A stretch of DNA of 50,802 bases from the NCBI GenBank assembly GCA_028683435.1, contig JAQUIG010000015.1:1-50802 (forward strand), in the 5' to 3' direction. The stretch is from Desulfuromonadaceae bacterium (GTDB taxonomy: Bacteria; Desulfobacterota; Desulfuromonadia; Geobacterales; Pseudopelobacteraceae). Numbering within the stretch: the stretch's first letter is position 1; each line of letters begins with the position of its first letter. Below the pieces are notes generated by a model, which did no database searches, was not told where the DNA came from, and saw only the letters and a list, made by a program, of their open reading frames with translations. The position numbers were made by a program, and so were the translations under genes. Below are positions 26,994 through 35,598 of this stretch, in pieces.

Positions 26994-29915
26994 CTATTCT
27001 AAAATATCTCGTTCGTTTGGTGATTTGTTCACGGGATATAATGCCATTACGCCCTCACGCAACACCGAAAATTTGTATGGTTTCTGAATAAATCCAGCCA
27101 ATCCTTTGCCAACAAACTTCTGGGTTACTTCCAGTTCACTGAACCCGCTGCTCATGATTACTTTCACCTCTGGATTCAACATTCGCAGTTCCCGGAAGCA
27201 CTGTTCGCCATCCATATGCGGCATGGTAAGGTCAAGGATGACAAAGCTTATATCTATCCTGGCTTTATATGCTTGTATAGCCTCTCGACCATCATTTGCA
27301 GTGACAACATTGAAGCCAAGTTCCTTGAGCATTTCGACGCCTATTCCTCTAATTGTCTCTTCATCATCAACCAGAAGCACCGTGCCGCTTCCCTTCCAAT
27401 TATCATTCCTGGTATCGATGTTGAAAATCTCGGCAGGCTTGCCGCTCGCTGGGAGAAGAATCTTGAAGGTACTTCCTTTGCCCGGCTCACTATACACTTT
27501 GATAGCACCCTTATGACCACGAATAATCCCGAGGACAGCGGCCATTCCGAGGCCCCTTCCGGTGAACTTGGTTGTAAAGAACGGGTCGAATAACTTTGCC
27601 ATGGTTTCTTTGTCCATGCCGCAGCCGGTGTCGGCTATTTCGATAAATACATAGAGACCATTGCCAATGTTCTCATCAAGCCAGACATCTTTCAAATAGT
27701 TACTGTCACAATCCATACAGCCGGTGGTGATAGCAATTACACCGCTTTTGTCGCCTACGGCTTCCGATGCGTTTATGACCAGATTCATGATAATCTGGCG
27801 AATCTGAGTGGCATCGGCCTCAACGGATGGCAGGGGGCGGGTACGGTTAAGGCGCAAGACCGCTTTTTTGGAGATTGAGACCTGAAGTATATGGAGCATC
27901 TCCTCCAGCAAGCCGTTAATGTCGTGGTTGCTTATGACAAATTTGCCTTTACCGGAATAAGCTAGCATCTGCTTGGCCAGGTCGGCGGCGCGGGCGGCTG
28001 CTTTCTCAATGTTGTGCAGATTATCAACAGCGGGAGATTCCGGATTGATCCGCATAAGCGCCAGGTCGGCATTCCCGATTACGGCTGTAAGGATGTTATT
28101 AAAGTCATGGGCAATGCCGCCGGCCAGCACTCCCAGGCTCTCCAGTTTTTGGGTATGGAGAATTTGCCTCTCAAGATTGGTCCGTTCATCTTCCGCACGT
28201 TTGCGTTCGGTAATGTCACGAATAACTCCGATGTATCCCATTATTGTATCGTTAGCACTTGTAATCACGGTTCCCAAGGTCTCTCCGGGGAATATCGAAC
28301 CATCCTTCTTGCGATAACAGACCTCGTAAGGTAGAGAGTGTTCGGCAGCCGTCAGATTAAATCGGATTCTGCCTTGGCGCTCATATTCCTCCAGACTTTC
28401 ATAAAAGAACGATGTCTTCTTTCCCGCTAGTTCATCAATAGCGAATCCGAATACTGAAGTAAATGCGGGATTAACGCCGACCACTTCACGATCGACTTTG
28501 GTGTAGACAATGGCGTCCGGAATACACTTGAAGATTGCTTCAAACAAAGCCTTTTGTTGAGATAATTCTATTTCTGCCAGCTTGCGTTCGGTAATGTCTT
28601 GCCCTTGAGCAATTATGGATACAGGAGTCGTACCGTCTATCGCATATATGGTTGCAGAATTCCAGAGAACGATACTGACCGTACCATTTAAATGGAGGAT
28701 TGGTATTTCTACACCCTCCCAACGGTCTCCACTAAGTGTCTCTTTGATAAGTGCCATGGGATTATCAATTTGGAAAGCGGGAAACAGCATAGAGATGTCG
28801 CAACCTATAACTTCATCAGGAATCCGACCTGTTAGTGTCTCGAAGGCTTTGTTGAAACGGGTAATCTTGAAACGGATATCCCAGACTATGATCGGAGCAT
28901 TGGCATAGTCGAAAAGGTTGTCGAGGTAGGCGTTGGTCTCACGGAGATTGTCTTCATCTTTCTTGCGCTCAGTGATGTCACGAAATGACCAGAAGCGCCC
29001 TACAATCTCATCGCCGATTTTCTGCGGCTGGGAGTAACGGTCGAAAATTCGTCCATCAGCAAGATAGAGCGTGTCGGCACTTGATTCTTCCGGGCGCTTG
29101 TACAGTTCGGTGACTTTGGCCAAAAACTTTTCTGGGCTGTCCATCTGCGCAACAATATGCGTGAGTACCGGAGCCTCTTCAAAAGGTGGCTTGAGGAGTT
29201 CTGCCGGAACCTGCCAGAGATCGATATATTTCTGGTTCCAGCGGGTGATCTTTCCCTCACTATCAACAATCAAGACGCCATCAGGCGTAGATTCAAGTGC
29301 TGCTGTGGCCAGAGAGGTGGAGTAGACAAGTGCCTTATCAGTCGCTCTACGATCTTCTTGCTTCTTCAAAATGAGGCCTATAATCGTAGTGAGAACAGGG
29401 TAAATGAGCAGGATCGGCAAAATGATCTTCTTGAGGATGGGTAAACGCAAATCAGCAGGCATGAAAAACATGCAGGAGAGCATTGCCAATTGGACGACAA
29501 CACCGAAAGTGTAAAGTTGCATCCAGTTAAGAGGTTTGCCGTGTTTATCTTTCCAATATTTCCAGATGAGGCCCACACATGCGGTCACTACGATCACAAG
29601 AGTACCGGCTATTCCCCCGGCGCCGCCCTGGTAGAGCCGAAACGCTCCGGCAATAATTACCGCAACCGTCGTTGGAATGAGCCCGAAGAATAGCCCGCAC
29701 AGGCTGATAAGAACCCACCTGGTATCGAAAAACACGCCGGGTTGTAGAGACCACGGGCTCAGCATCACTGCGATGCTGATAAGTCCAACCAAGAGACCTG
29801 TCAGCCCGTCTCTCATTCTTTTGTTTGAAATTGAATAAATGCTAAATGTGTCATAAATGACGCAAAGAATTAACATCAATGCTGCATTATTTAAAAAGCC
29901 AGAGAAACGGTCCAA
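26994..29915 (-). CDS. Hybrid sensor histidine kinase: 5TM-5TMR_LYT, three PAS, HisKA, HATPase, receiver
   Basis: Membrane sensor of 973 residues. About 1-190 is a six-helix-like membrane module resembling 5TM-5TMR_LYT, with the NxR and Gly-rich patterns of that domain; then PAS domains at about 200-325, 330-450 and 455-585, each ending in a DITERK-type motif. The HisKA phospho-acceptor is in LAGGIAHDFNN near residue 603, the ATPase has NLVINASEA, DTGCGM and GRGLGM, and the C-terminal receiver has its Asp in ILDLTMP near 893. The start is a TTG at 29915 supported by GAGAGGG 5 bases upstream. The coding sequence is AT-richer than its neighbours, which may mean a different origin. No response regulator adjoins. 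Confidence 0.93.
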   Translation of the reverse strand: MDRFSGFLNNAALMLILCVIYDTFSIYSISNKRMRDGLTGLLVGLISIAVMLSPWSLQPGVFFDTRWVLISLCGLFFGLIPTTVAVIIAGAFRLYQGGAGGIAGTLVIVVTACVGLIWKYWKDKHGKPLNWMQLYTFGVVVQLAMLSCMFFMPADLRLPILKKIILPILLIYPVLTTIIGLILKKQEDRRATDKALVYSTSLATAALESTPDGVLIVDSEGKITRWNQKYIDLWQVPAELLKPPFEEAPVLTHIVAQMDSPEKFLAKVTELYKRPEESSADTLYLADGRIFDRYSQPQKIGDEIVGRFWSFRDITERKKDEDNLRETNAYLDNLFDYANAPIIVWDIRFKITRFNKAFETLTGRIPDEVIGCDISMLFPAFQIDNPMALIKETLSGDRWEGVEIPILHLNGTVSIVLWNSATIYAIDGTTPVSIIAQGQDITERKLAEIELSQQKALFEAIFKCIPDAIVYTKVDREVVGVNPAFTSVFGFAIDELAGKKTSFFYESLEEYERQGRIRFNLTAAEHSLPYEVCYRKKDGSIFPGETLGTVITSANDTIMGYIGVIRDITERKRAEDERTNLERQILHTQKLESLGVLAGGIAHDFNNILTAVIGNADLALMRINPESPAVDNLHNIEKAAARAADLAKQMLAYSGKGKFVISNHDINGLLEEMLHILQVSISKKAVLRLNRTRPLPSVEADATQIRQIIMNLVINASEAVGDKSGVIAITTGCMDCDSNYLKDVWLDENIGNGLYVFIEIADTGCGMDKETMAKLFDPFFTTKFTGRGLGMAAVLGIIRGHKGAIKVYSEPGKGSTFKILLPASGKPAEIFNIDTRNDNWKGSGTVLLVDDEETIRGIGVEMLKELGFNVVTANDGREAIQAYKARIDISFVILDLTMPHMDGEQCFRELRMLNPEVKVIMSSGFSELEVTQKFVGKGLAGFIQKPYKFSVLREGVMALYPVNKSPNERDILE

Positions 29916-29981
29916 AACTACCCTCTCTTTCAGTAGCTCGATTCCCTACAATCGGAAATGATGCTGAATTTAGTGCTACTT

Positions 29982-30010
29982 ATATTACGGGGTATTGCTT
30001 TATGTAGCAA
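29982..30010 (-). promoter_or_regulatory. Candidate promoter of the hybrid kinase gene
   Basis: On the minus strand TTGCTA (30010-30005), a 17-base spacer and TAATAT (29987-29982). The roughly 300-base divergent gap 29916-30218 is AT-rich; on the plus strand a TTGACA (about 30152) has no well-spaced -10. No other element is evident there. Confidence 0.35.
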
Positions 30011-30218
30011 CGAATAAGCTCTGTGGTGCTGTTTTTGTGACACTTTCATGGAATCATCAAAACTTGAATGGAATATGGACGTAATACGAACAACTAACAG
30101 CCATCCATGTGTGTGGAATGTGGGACGATATATGGCCAATCGTTTACTCCTTGACAAAATTTCTCATGGATGCCCCTAATATCTCCACGATGTGAAAGAG
30201 CTTGAAGGAGGCTACTAT

Positions 30219-30500
30219 ATGCAAAAAACATTGATTGGCTTTTTTATGGTTATGTTACTTGTCTCCCCTGTCTTGGCCGACACCTCAATCAAGGAAAAAG
30301 GGAAAGAGGTCGGCCACGCCTTTAAAGAGGGGGGCAAAGAGGTCGGCCAAGGATTTAAGGAGGCGGGTAAGGAAACGGAGAAAGAGGCGAAGAAAGCTGG
30401 CCGGTCTATCGGTGAGTGGTTTCGGGATGCCGGCAAAAAGACCGGTGCCGCGTTCAGGCAGATGGGCCGGGATCTCGGTAGCTTTTTCTCGGGGAAGTAG
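30219..30500 (+). CDS. Small exported protein made of six 11-residue amphipathic repeats
   Basis: 93 residues: a signal peptide (1-20, ending in VLA) and then, from residue 28 to the end, six consecutive 11-residue units with no spacer. Each unit starts with Gly (28, 39, 50, 61, 72, 83), has a charged residue next, usually a small or hydrophobic residue at position 4, Gly at 5, and Phe or another hydrophobic at 8; a unit consensus is GKxxGxxFKxA. An 11-residue period gives a long amphipathic helix, as in apolipoproteins, alpha-synuclein and some desiccation-related proteins that bind membranes. The first two units are nearly identical in DNA. The ATG at 30219 has AAGGAGG upstream. Specific function unknown. 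Confidence 0.85.
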   Translation: MQKTLIGFFMVMLLVSPVLADTSIKEKGKEVGHAFKEGGKEVGQGFKEAGKETEKEAKKAGRSIGEWFRDAGKKTGAAFRQMGRDLGSFFSGK

Positions 30501-30582
30501 GCAATATCTCTGTTGCCAGTTAGGGAAAAACCATTTATCTTGATGCATCACAGCAGGTAATCAGATCGGGAGGTTTACAAGA

Positions 30583-31023
<441 letters not shown>

Positions 31024-31047
31024 TTTAACCGCACATACTTTTATGAG

Positions 31048-31075
31048 ACAGCCCGCCTGTGCGGGCTGTTTTTTT
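31048..31075 (+). terminator. Intrinsic terminator between the FKBP gene and greB
   Basis: ACAGCCCGC (31048-31056), loop CTGT, GCGGGCTGT (31061-31069), then six T. A strong signal, placed only 21 bases before the greB ATG with no promoter in between. Confidence 0.9.
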
Positions 31076-31096
31076 CTACGGTACCGGAGCAATTGA

Positions 31097-31573
31097 ATGA
31101 CGAATCTGATTTCTGCTGAAGGGTTGAAAAAGCTGTGTGATGAATATGACTACCTCTGGAAAGTGGAGCGCCCCAAGGTCGTACGGGGTGTTTCTGACGC
31201 GGCTGCAGAAGGTGACCGTTCCGAGAATGCCGAATACATATACGGGAAAAAAAGGCTGCGTGAGATTGACAGCAAACTGAAACACCTCACGTTGCGCCTG
31301 AAAGTTCTGAAGGTGGCAACAGTGCCGATGAACCCCGTGCAGATTACGTTCGGCTGCTGGGTTACCTACGAAGAAGAAACAGGAGATACGCGCTGCTATC
31401 AACTGGTCGGCCCGGATGAAATCGATGTCAGTATCGGCAGGATCAGTATCGATTCACCGGTTGGTCAGGCGCTGCTGCACAAAAAGCTTGATGATGAGGT
31501 AACAGTCCGTAAGCCGAGTGGTAATATGACTGTGTACATCACCGGGGTAAGCTCAACGCAGCCTGAATTGTAA
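31097..31573 (+). CDS. greB: Transcription elongation factor GreB
   Basis: Rescues backtracked RNA polymerase by stimulating cleavage of the 3' end of the transcript. 158 residues: an N-terminal coiled coil that reaches the polymerase active site, with the acidic tip in AAAEGDRSENAEYIYGKK (about residues 36-53), and a C-terminal FKBP-like domain with ISIDSPVGQALL and DEVTV. The RLREIDSKLKHLTLRL segment favours GreB over GreA. The short gap from the strong upstream terminator means its transcription must depend on read-through or a promoter within the FKBP gene. Convergent with mutS2. Confidence 0.93.
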   Translation: MTNLISAEGLKKLCDEYDYLWKVERPKVVRGVSDAAAEGDRSENAEYIYGKKRLREIDSKLKHLTLRLKVLKVATVPMNPVQITFGCWVTYEEETGDTRCYQLVGPDEIDVSIGRISIDSPVGQALLHKKLDDEVTVRKPSGNMTVYITGVSSTQPEL

Positions 31574-31622
31574 TCGGCACCAATATAAGTAAAGGCAGCG
31601 AGTCATATACAACAAATTACTT

Positions 31623-33998
31623 TCACCTTTTTAAAGCCACCACCGTCGCGCCGTCGCGCCCTTCGTGCGGTTCTCCCGACCTGAATCCCTCAACGAGCGG
31701 GTGGCGCCCCAACTCTTCCCGCACGGCATCCCGCAGCCGACCGGTGCCCATGCCGTGGATGATCCGCACCTCCGGCAGTCCGGCGGCTTGGGCGTGGTCA
31801 ATGAACGGCCCCAGCTCCGCCAGCGCCGCATCCACCCGCATGCCGATCAGTTTCAATTCGCGCTGTTCACTCACTTCGACATCCGTTTTCCACGAAGCGA
31901 CGGGGGGCTTACCTTTCACCCTACCTCCCTTTGCCTGCGACGTGGCCAACTCCGCAAGGTGTACCTCCAGTTCCATCCGGCCCGCCCTGACGCGGGCTTT
32001 GCCGCTCCGCACATCAAAAGAGAGGACAGCGCCATCACACCCGAGCGAGCGGATATGAACCGTATCTCCCGGCTTGACCGCTTTCAGCGGCAGCAGCTCC
32101 AAGCGCCCTTCCTGCGGCTTCAGCTGTTCCGTCAGCTCTGTTTCAACGCGGCGCAACTGGTCGACGATCTCACTCCGCTTCTCGCGCTTCAATTCGTCCA
32201 GCAGTGCGTTGGTACGCCGCCTCGTCGCGGCGATCAGCTCCTTGGCATCATTCCACCCCTTTTCGGCGGCCTCTTTGCGAATCTGGAGCACCTGGTCAGC
32301 CCGCGCATCAAGCTCTGCGCTCCGCTGATCAAGCGACCGTTCACGATCACGAAGGGAGGTACGAAGATCCTCAAACTCTTTGCGCCGCTGGCGCAGTTCG
32401 GTTAACAGCCCGGCGAATTCGCTGCCGGCGTTGCCGAGCATCTGACGGGCAAAGGCGATCACCCGCTCCGGCATCCCGAAGCGACGGGCGATCTCCACGG
32501 CGTGGGACTGCCCCGGCTCGCCGACGATCAGGCGGTAGAGCGGGGTAAAGCTCGCATCATCAAACTCCATCCCGGCGTTGATCATGCCGGGCGTGCGGTG
32601 GACAAAACCGATGATATCGCTCAAGTGCGTGGTTGCAATCACCATGCTCCCCTGCTGCTGCAGCTCATGCAGCACCCCGCAGGCGATTGCCGCTCCCTGC
32701 AGCGGTTCGGTACCGGCTCCCAGCTCGTCCAGCAGCACGAGGGTGCGAGGGCCGCCCTGCCGGATAATTGCCGTAATCCGTGCAGCATGGGCCGAAAAGG
32801 TTGAATGGCTCTGTTCGATCGACTGTTCATCACCAATATCGACGAGGAGCGAATCAAACAGCGGAAAGGTCGAGCGCGGCCCGGCAGGCACCGGCAGAGC
32901 GGAGAGCGCCATCAGCGCCAGCATCCCGGCCGTTTTGAGGGCAATGGTCTTGCCGCCGGCGTTGGGGCCGGTGATCACCATGACCGAATCGGCGTCCGGA
33001 GCAGAACCACCCAGTTCCAGCCCGAGCGGCTCAACTCGCTTCACCACACCCCGCTTCTGCATCATCAGCAGCAGCGGGTGACGGGCATCCACCAGACGCA
33101 ACTCACCCCGTTCATTAAGCGTGGCCGGCTCCAGGTCAAATTCACTCGCAAAGCGCGCCATACTGTTCAATCTATCAATCTCGAGCAGCGTTTCAAAACA
33201 GGCTGCAATCTGCTCGGCATCTTCGCGGATCCAGCCTGAGAGCTGCCGCAGAATACGGATCTCCTCGGCCTTCTCCTCGGCGGTCAGATTTTCCAGCTCA
33301 TTGACGAAGGGAATAATCTCCAGTGGTTCCATGAACGCGGTTTCACCCGAAGAGGAAACATCATGCACCACCCCCTTGACCATTCCCTTTGAATCCATCC
33401 GCACCGGAATGACCCAGCGTCCGGAGCGCTGCGTGATGAAATCGTCCTGCAAAAATTTCTCGATGCCGCTGTCCCGGATAATCTCCTCAATCTTCTTGCG
33501 GATGCGGCCCGCCAGACCACGTTTGGCGCGGCGGATCTCCCTGAGCAGCGTCGAGGCGGAATCCATGATGCTGCCATCGCCATCGATTGAGGCCACCAGC
33601 GGTTCAAGAATATCGGGAAAGCCACGTGGCTGAGGCTCAATTGATCTCAGCAGCGAGATATCTTCCCGGTACGCAAACTGGCGCGCCAGATCGGCATACA
33701 GTCGCAGTACCGGAACAAACAGGAGCAGCTCGAGCGGCGCCAGGGTCGCCCCGGCCGGCCGCAGCAGCTCAAGGCAGGGGCGTATATCCTCAAAACTCCC
33801 CAGAGCAAGCGAAACCCCGGATCGGTCAAGGGCGCGGACCTCTCCGATCCGCCCCGATGTCGTCCGGATTTCCTGAAGATCAGCCATCGGCCTGATGTTT
33901 CCGATACGCTCAACGGTGCAGGAACTGTGGGCATGGCGGGCAATTTCAGCCAGAAGTCTGTCGAATTCTAACCTGGCGAGTGTTTCAGAAGCAATCAT
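31623..33998 (-). CDS. mutS2: Endonuclease MutS2
   Basis: MutS-family ATPase that acts on recombination intermediates or stalled ribosomes, not in mismatch repair. 791 residues, normal length: N-terminal lever/core region, then the ATPase with Walker A GPNAGGKT near residue 345, Walker B VLLDELGAGTEP, a charged coiled-coil stretch (about 515-640) and a C-terminal Smr domain with IIHGMGTGRLRDAV. The N-terminal mismatch-recognition domain of MutS is absent, as expected. In the Smr domain the usual LDLRG motif reads LKLIG (about residue 717), so a residue tied to nicking in some homologues is changed. Weak ribosome site, 9 bases after the upstream gene. Confidence 0.95.
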   Translation of the reverse strand: MIASETLARLEFDRLLAEIARHAHSSCTVERIGNIRPMADLQEIRTTSGRIGEVRALDRSGVSLALGSFEDIRPCLELLRPAGATLAPLELLLFVPVLRLYADLARQFAYREDISLLRSIEPQPRGFPDILEPLVASIDGDGSIMDSASTLLREIRRAKRGLAGRIRKKIEEIIRDSGIEKFLQDDFITQRSGRWVIPVRMDSKGMVKGVVHDVSSSGETAFMEPLEIIPFVNELENLTAEEKAEEIRILRQLSGWIREDAEQIAACFETLLEIDRLNSMARFASEFDLEPATLNERGELRLVDARHPLLLMMQKRGVVKRVEPLGLELGGSAPDADSVMVITGPNAGGKTIALKTAGMLALMALSALPVPAGPRSTFPLFDSLLVDIGDEQSIEQSHSTFSAHAARITAIIRQGGPRTLVLLDELGAGTEPLQGAAIACGVLHELQQQGSMVIATTHLSDIIGFVHRTPGMINAGMEFDDASFTPLYRLIVGEPGQSHAVEIARRFGMPERVIAFARQMLGNAGSEFAGLLTELRQRRKEFEDLRTSLRDRERSLDQRSAELDARADQVLQIRKEAAEKGWNDAKELIAATRRRTNALLDELKREKRSEIVDQLRRVETELTEQLKPQEGRLELLPLKAVKPGDTVHIRSLGCDGAVLSFDVRSGKARVRAGRMELEVHLAELATSQAKGGRVKGKPPVASWKTDVEVSEQRELKLIGMRVDAALAELGPFIDHAQAAGLPEVRIIHGMGTGRLRDAVREELGRHPLVEGFRSGEPHEGRDGATVVALKR

Positions 33999-34007
33999 GT
34001 TGGTAGC

Positions 34008-34370
34008 CTATAGTCTCAGTGAGTGTTCAGCCACCCCAATCTCCATGAAATAGAGGCGGATATCAACCGAGTATTCCCCGCCGGACTTTGTGATCAATAA
34101 AACAACCTTTTCAAGTATTTTATTTGCCAGCTCTTTTTCGTTTGATAACCGTGGAAAGATTCCCTTGGCAAATACCATGATCTTTATGTCAGAACCGACA
34201 TCGCGTGGGCTCGCCTGGGAAAACTCCAATGAAACTTGTTCAGGCTTGAGTATTGCCAGATTCCCACCCGGCACCTCCAGCTCATCGGCGAGGATACCAG
34301 GCAACTCCTTGGCCAAATCATCCAGTACTCCACTCGTAACGTTTGTTTTGTGAACTATCGTTGCGTTCAT
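34008..34370 (-). CDS. Conserved-looking protein of unknown function (possible tautomerase-like fold)
   Basis: I do not recognise the family with confidence. 120 residues, soluble, no signal peptide. The pattern is strand, helix (about residues 12-30), a loop, strand QVSLEFSQA, then DIKIMVFAKG, a helix (about 77-95) and a final strand with DIRLYFMEIG. This beta-alpha-beta layout recalls the tautomerase/MIF fold, but there is no N-terminal proline after Met, so catalysis of that type is not supported. The ATG at 34370 has an excellent GGGAGG site. It sits 9 bases upstream of mutS2 and is probably co-transcribed with it. Confidence 0.7.
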   Translation of the reverse strand: MNATIVHKTNVTSGVLDDLAKELPGILADELEVPGGNLAILKPEQVSLEFSQASPRDVGSDIKIMVFAKGIFPRLSNEKELANKILEKVVLLITKSGGEYSVDIRLYFMEIGVAEHSLRL

Positions 34371-34567
34371 CGATTTATCCTCCCTTTCTTTTCTCATGTT
34401 ATGCACTGTAAATAGCATTTTATTGACATCTTGTCATCTTTAACCAATTTCCAGCGCCAATTGACAACGGTCACAGGTGGATTGAAAAAACGGGTTCGCG
34501 GCTGAATTATACCGCAACCACATCACCATCGGACATGTTCCCTGACATAAATGTTTCACCGGTTATT

Positions 34568-34601
34568 GCCTGCCCGGTTGCCAGCTCATTGCCGGGCAGG
34601 C
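34568..34601. other. GC-rich hairpin in the gap between cbiB and the unknown gene
   Basis: A 10-base perfect stem GCCTGCCCGG (34568-34577) pairs with CCGGGCAGGC (34592-34601), loop 14 bases. It is placed 50 bases past the cbiB stop on the minus strand and may end that transcript, but it lacks a T-run. The remaining gap (34371-34567) holds a TGACA-AGA-TGTCA inverted repeat around 34425-34437 that could be an operator or promoter part; nothing else stands out. Confidence 0.4.
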
Positions 34602-34650
34602 GCTAAAGCGCATCTGCTGTTCGGAGCAGAAGTCAGGCCGCATTCTCCGG

Positions 34651-35598
34651 CTAAGTGAGAAACAGCCTGCACCCCACTCCGATCAGTGCCGCCCCCCCAT
34701 AGGTGAGCCACATCAGTCGCACCGCCTGCAGTATGTGGTATGCCGCCAACGGTTGCAGCTGATTACCCATAAAAGGGCGGATGCCTGGTGTGCCGGAGTA
34801 ACTGTTTATCCCTCCCAGCCGTACCCCCAGAGCACCAGCTACAGCCGACTCAATCTGGCCCCCGTTGGGGCTGGGGTGGTTGTGGCGATCCCGCCTGAAT
34901 ATTTCCCATGCCTGTTTCCAGTCAAGCCCCAGCAGCGCTGCTGCAGGCGAAACCAGCAGAGCGGTCAGGCGAGCCGGGATCAGGTTGACCAGATCATCCA
35001 GTCGGGCCGAGCCCCAGCCGAACTGAAAATAACGCTCGTTTTTGTAGCCGAAGGTTGAATCAAGGGTGCTGATCGCCTTGTAGGCCAGGGCCCCCAGCGG
35101 CCCGCCAAGGCAGGCAAAGAGCAGCGGCGCTGTGCAGCCGTCCACCGTATTTTCAGCTACCGACTCCACCGTCGCGCGGGTAATCTCCCCCTCATCCAGT
35201 TCTTCCGTGTCCCGCCCTACCAGCCAGCTTACACGCCATCTGGCCTCAGCAAGATTTCCGCTAACCAGCTGCCGGTATACAGCCAGGGCATGGTCATGCA
35301 GGGAGCGGGTTGCCAGGCAGCTGTAGATGATCAGGATGGAGACGGCATTTCCGGCCAGGGGATGGATGGCGGTTGCCCCTGTTATCAGGGCAGAGCCTAC
35401 CAGCACGGTACTGCCCACCACCACCAGTACGGCGATGACACCGGCCAGGCGCCGATTTGAGAACATACGGAGCAACGGCGCCTCAATTCGAAGGGCAAGC
35501 CAGCCGATCCCCTGCACCGGATGCGGCAGCCGGCGGGGATCACCAAGCAGCAGGTCCAGCAGGATTGCCAGCAGTATTTGTAGATATGTAGGGATCAT
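34651..35598 (-). CDS. cbiB: Adenosylcobinamide-phosphate synthase CbiB/CobD
   Basis: Inner-membrane enzyme that joins adenosylcobyric acid to aminopropanol (phosphate), forming adenosylcobinamide (phosphate). 315 residues with several membrane segments. Visible motifs are [18 protein letters not shown] near the N-terminus, TRSLHDHA, the [13 protein letters not shown] stretch and [10 protein letters not shown], and a PSPNGG loop followed by [10 protein letters not shown]. The ATG at 35598 overlaps the stop of the upstream fusion gene by ATGA, which fixes the start. The product uses the outputs of both parts of that fusion protein. Named CobD in aerobic-pathway nomenclature; cbiB used here to avoid confusion with threonine-phosphate decarboxylase CobD. 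Confidence 0.94.
   Translation of the reverse strand: MIPTYLQILLAILLDLLLGDPRRLPHPVQGIGWLALRIEAPLLRMFSNRRLAGVIAVLVVVGSTVLVGSALITGATAIHPLAGNAVSILIIYSCLATRSLHDHALAVYRQLVSGNLAEARWRVSWLVGRDTEELDEGEITRATVESVAENTVDGCTAPLLFACLGGPLGALAYKAISTLDSTFGYKNERYFQFGWGSARLDDLVNLIPARLTALLVSPAAALLGLDWKQAWEIFRRDRHNHPSPNGGQIESAVAGALGVRLGGINSYSGTPGIRPFMGNQLQPLAAYHILQAVRLMWLTYGGAALIGVGCRLFLT

Noticed and set aside
29930-30157. A 75-codon minus-strand frame upstream of the hybrid kinase
   Set aside because: It overlaps the likely promoter of the kinase, lacks a ribosome site and has no coherent fold pattern.
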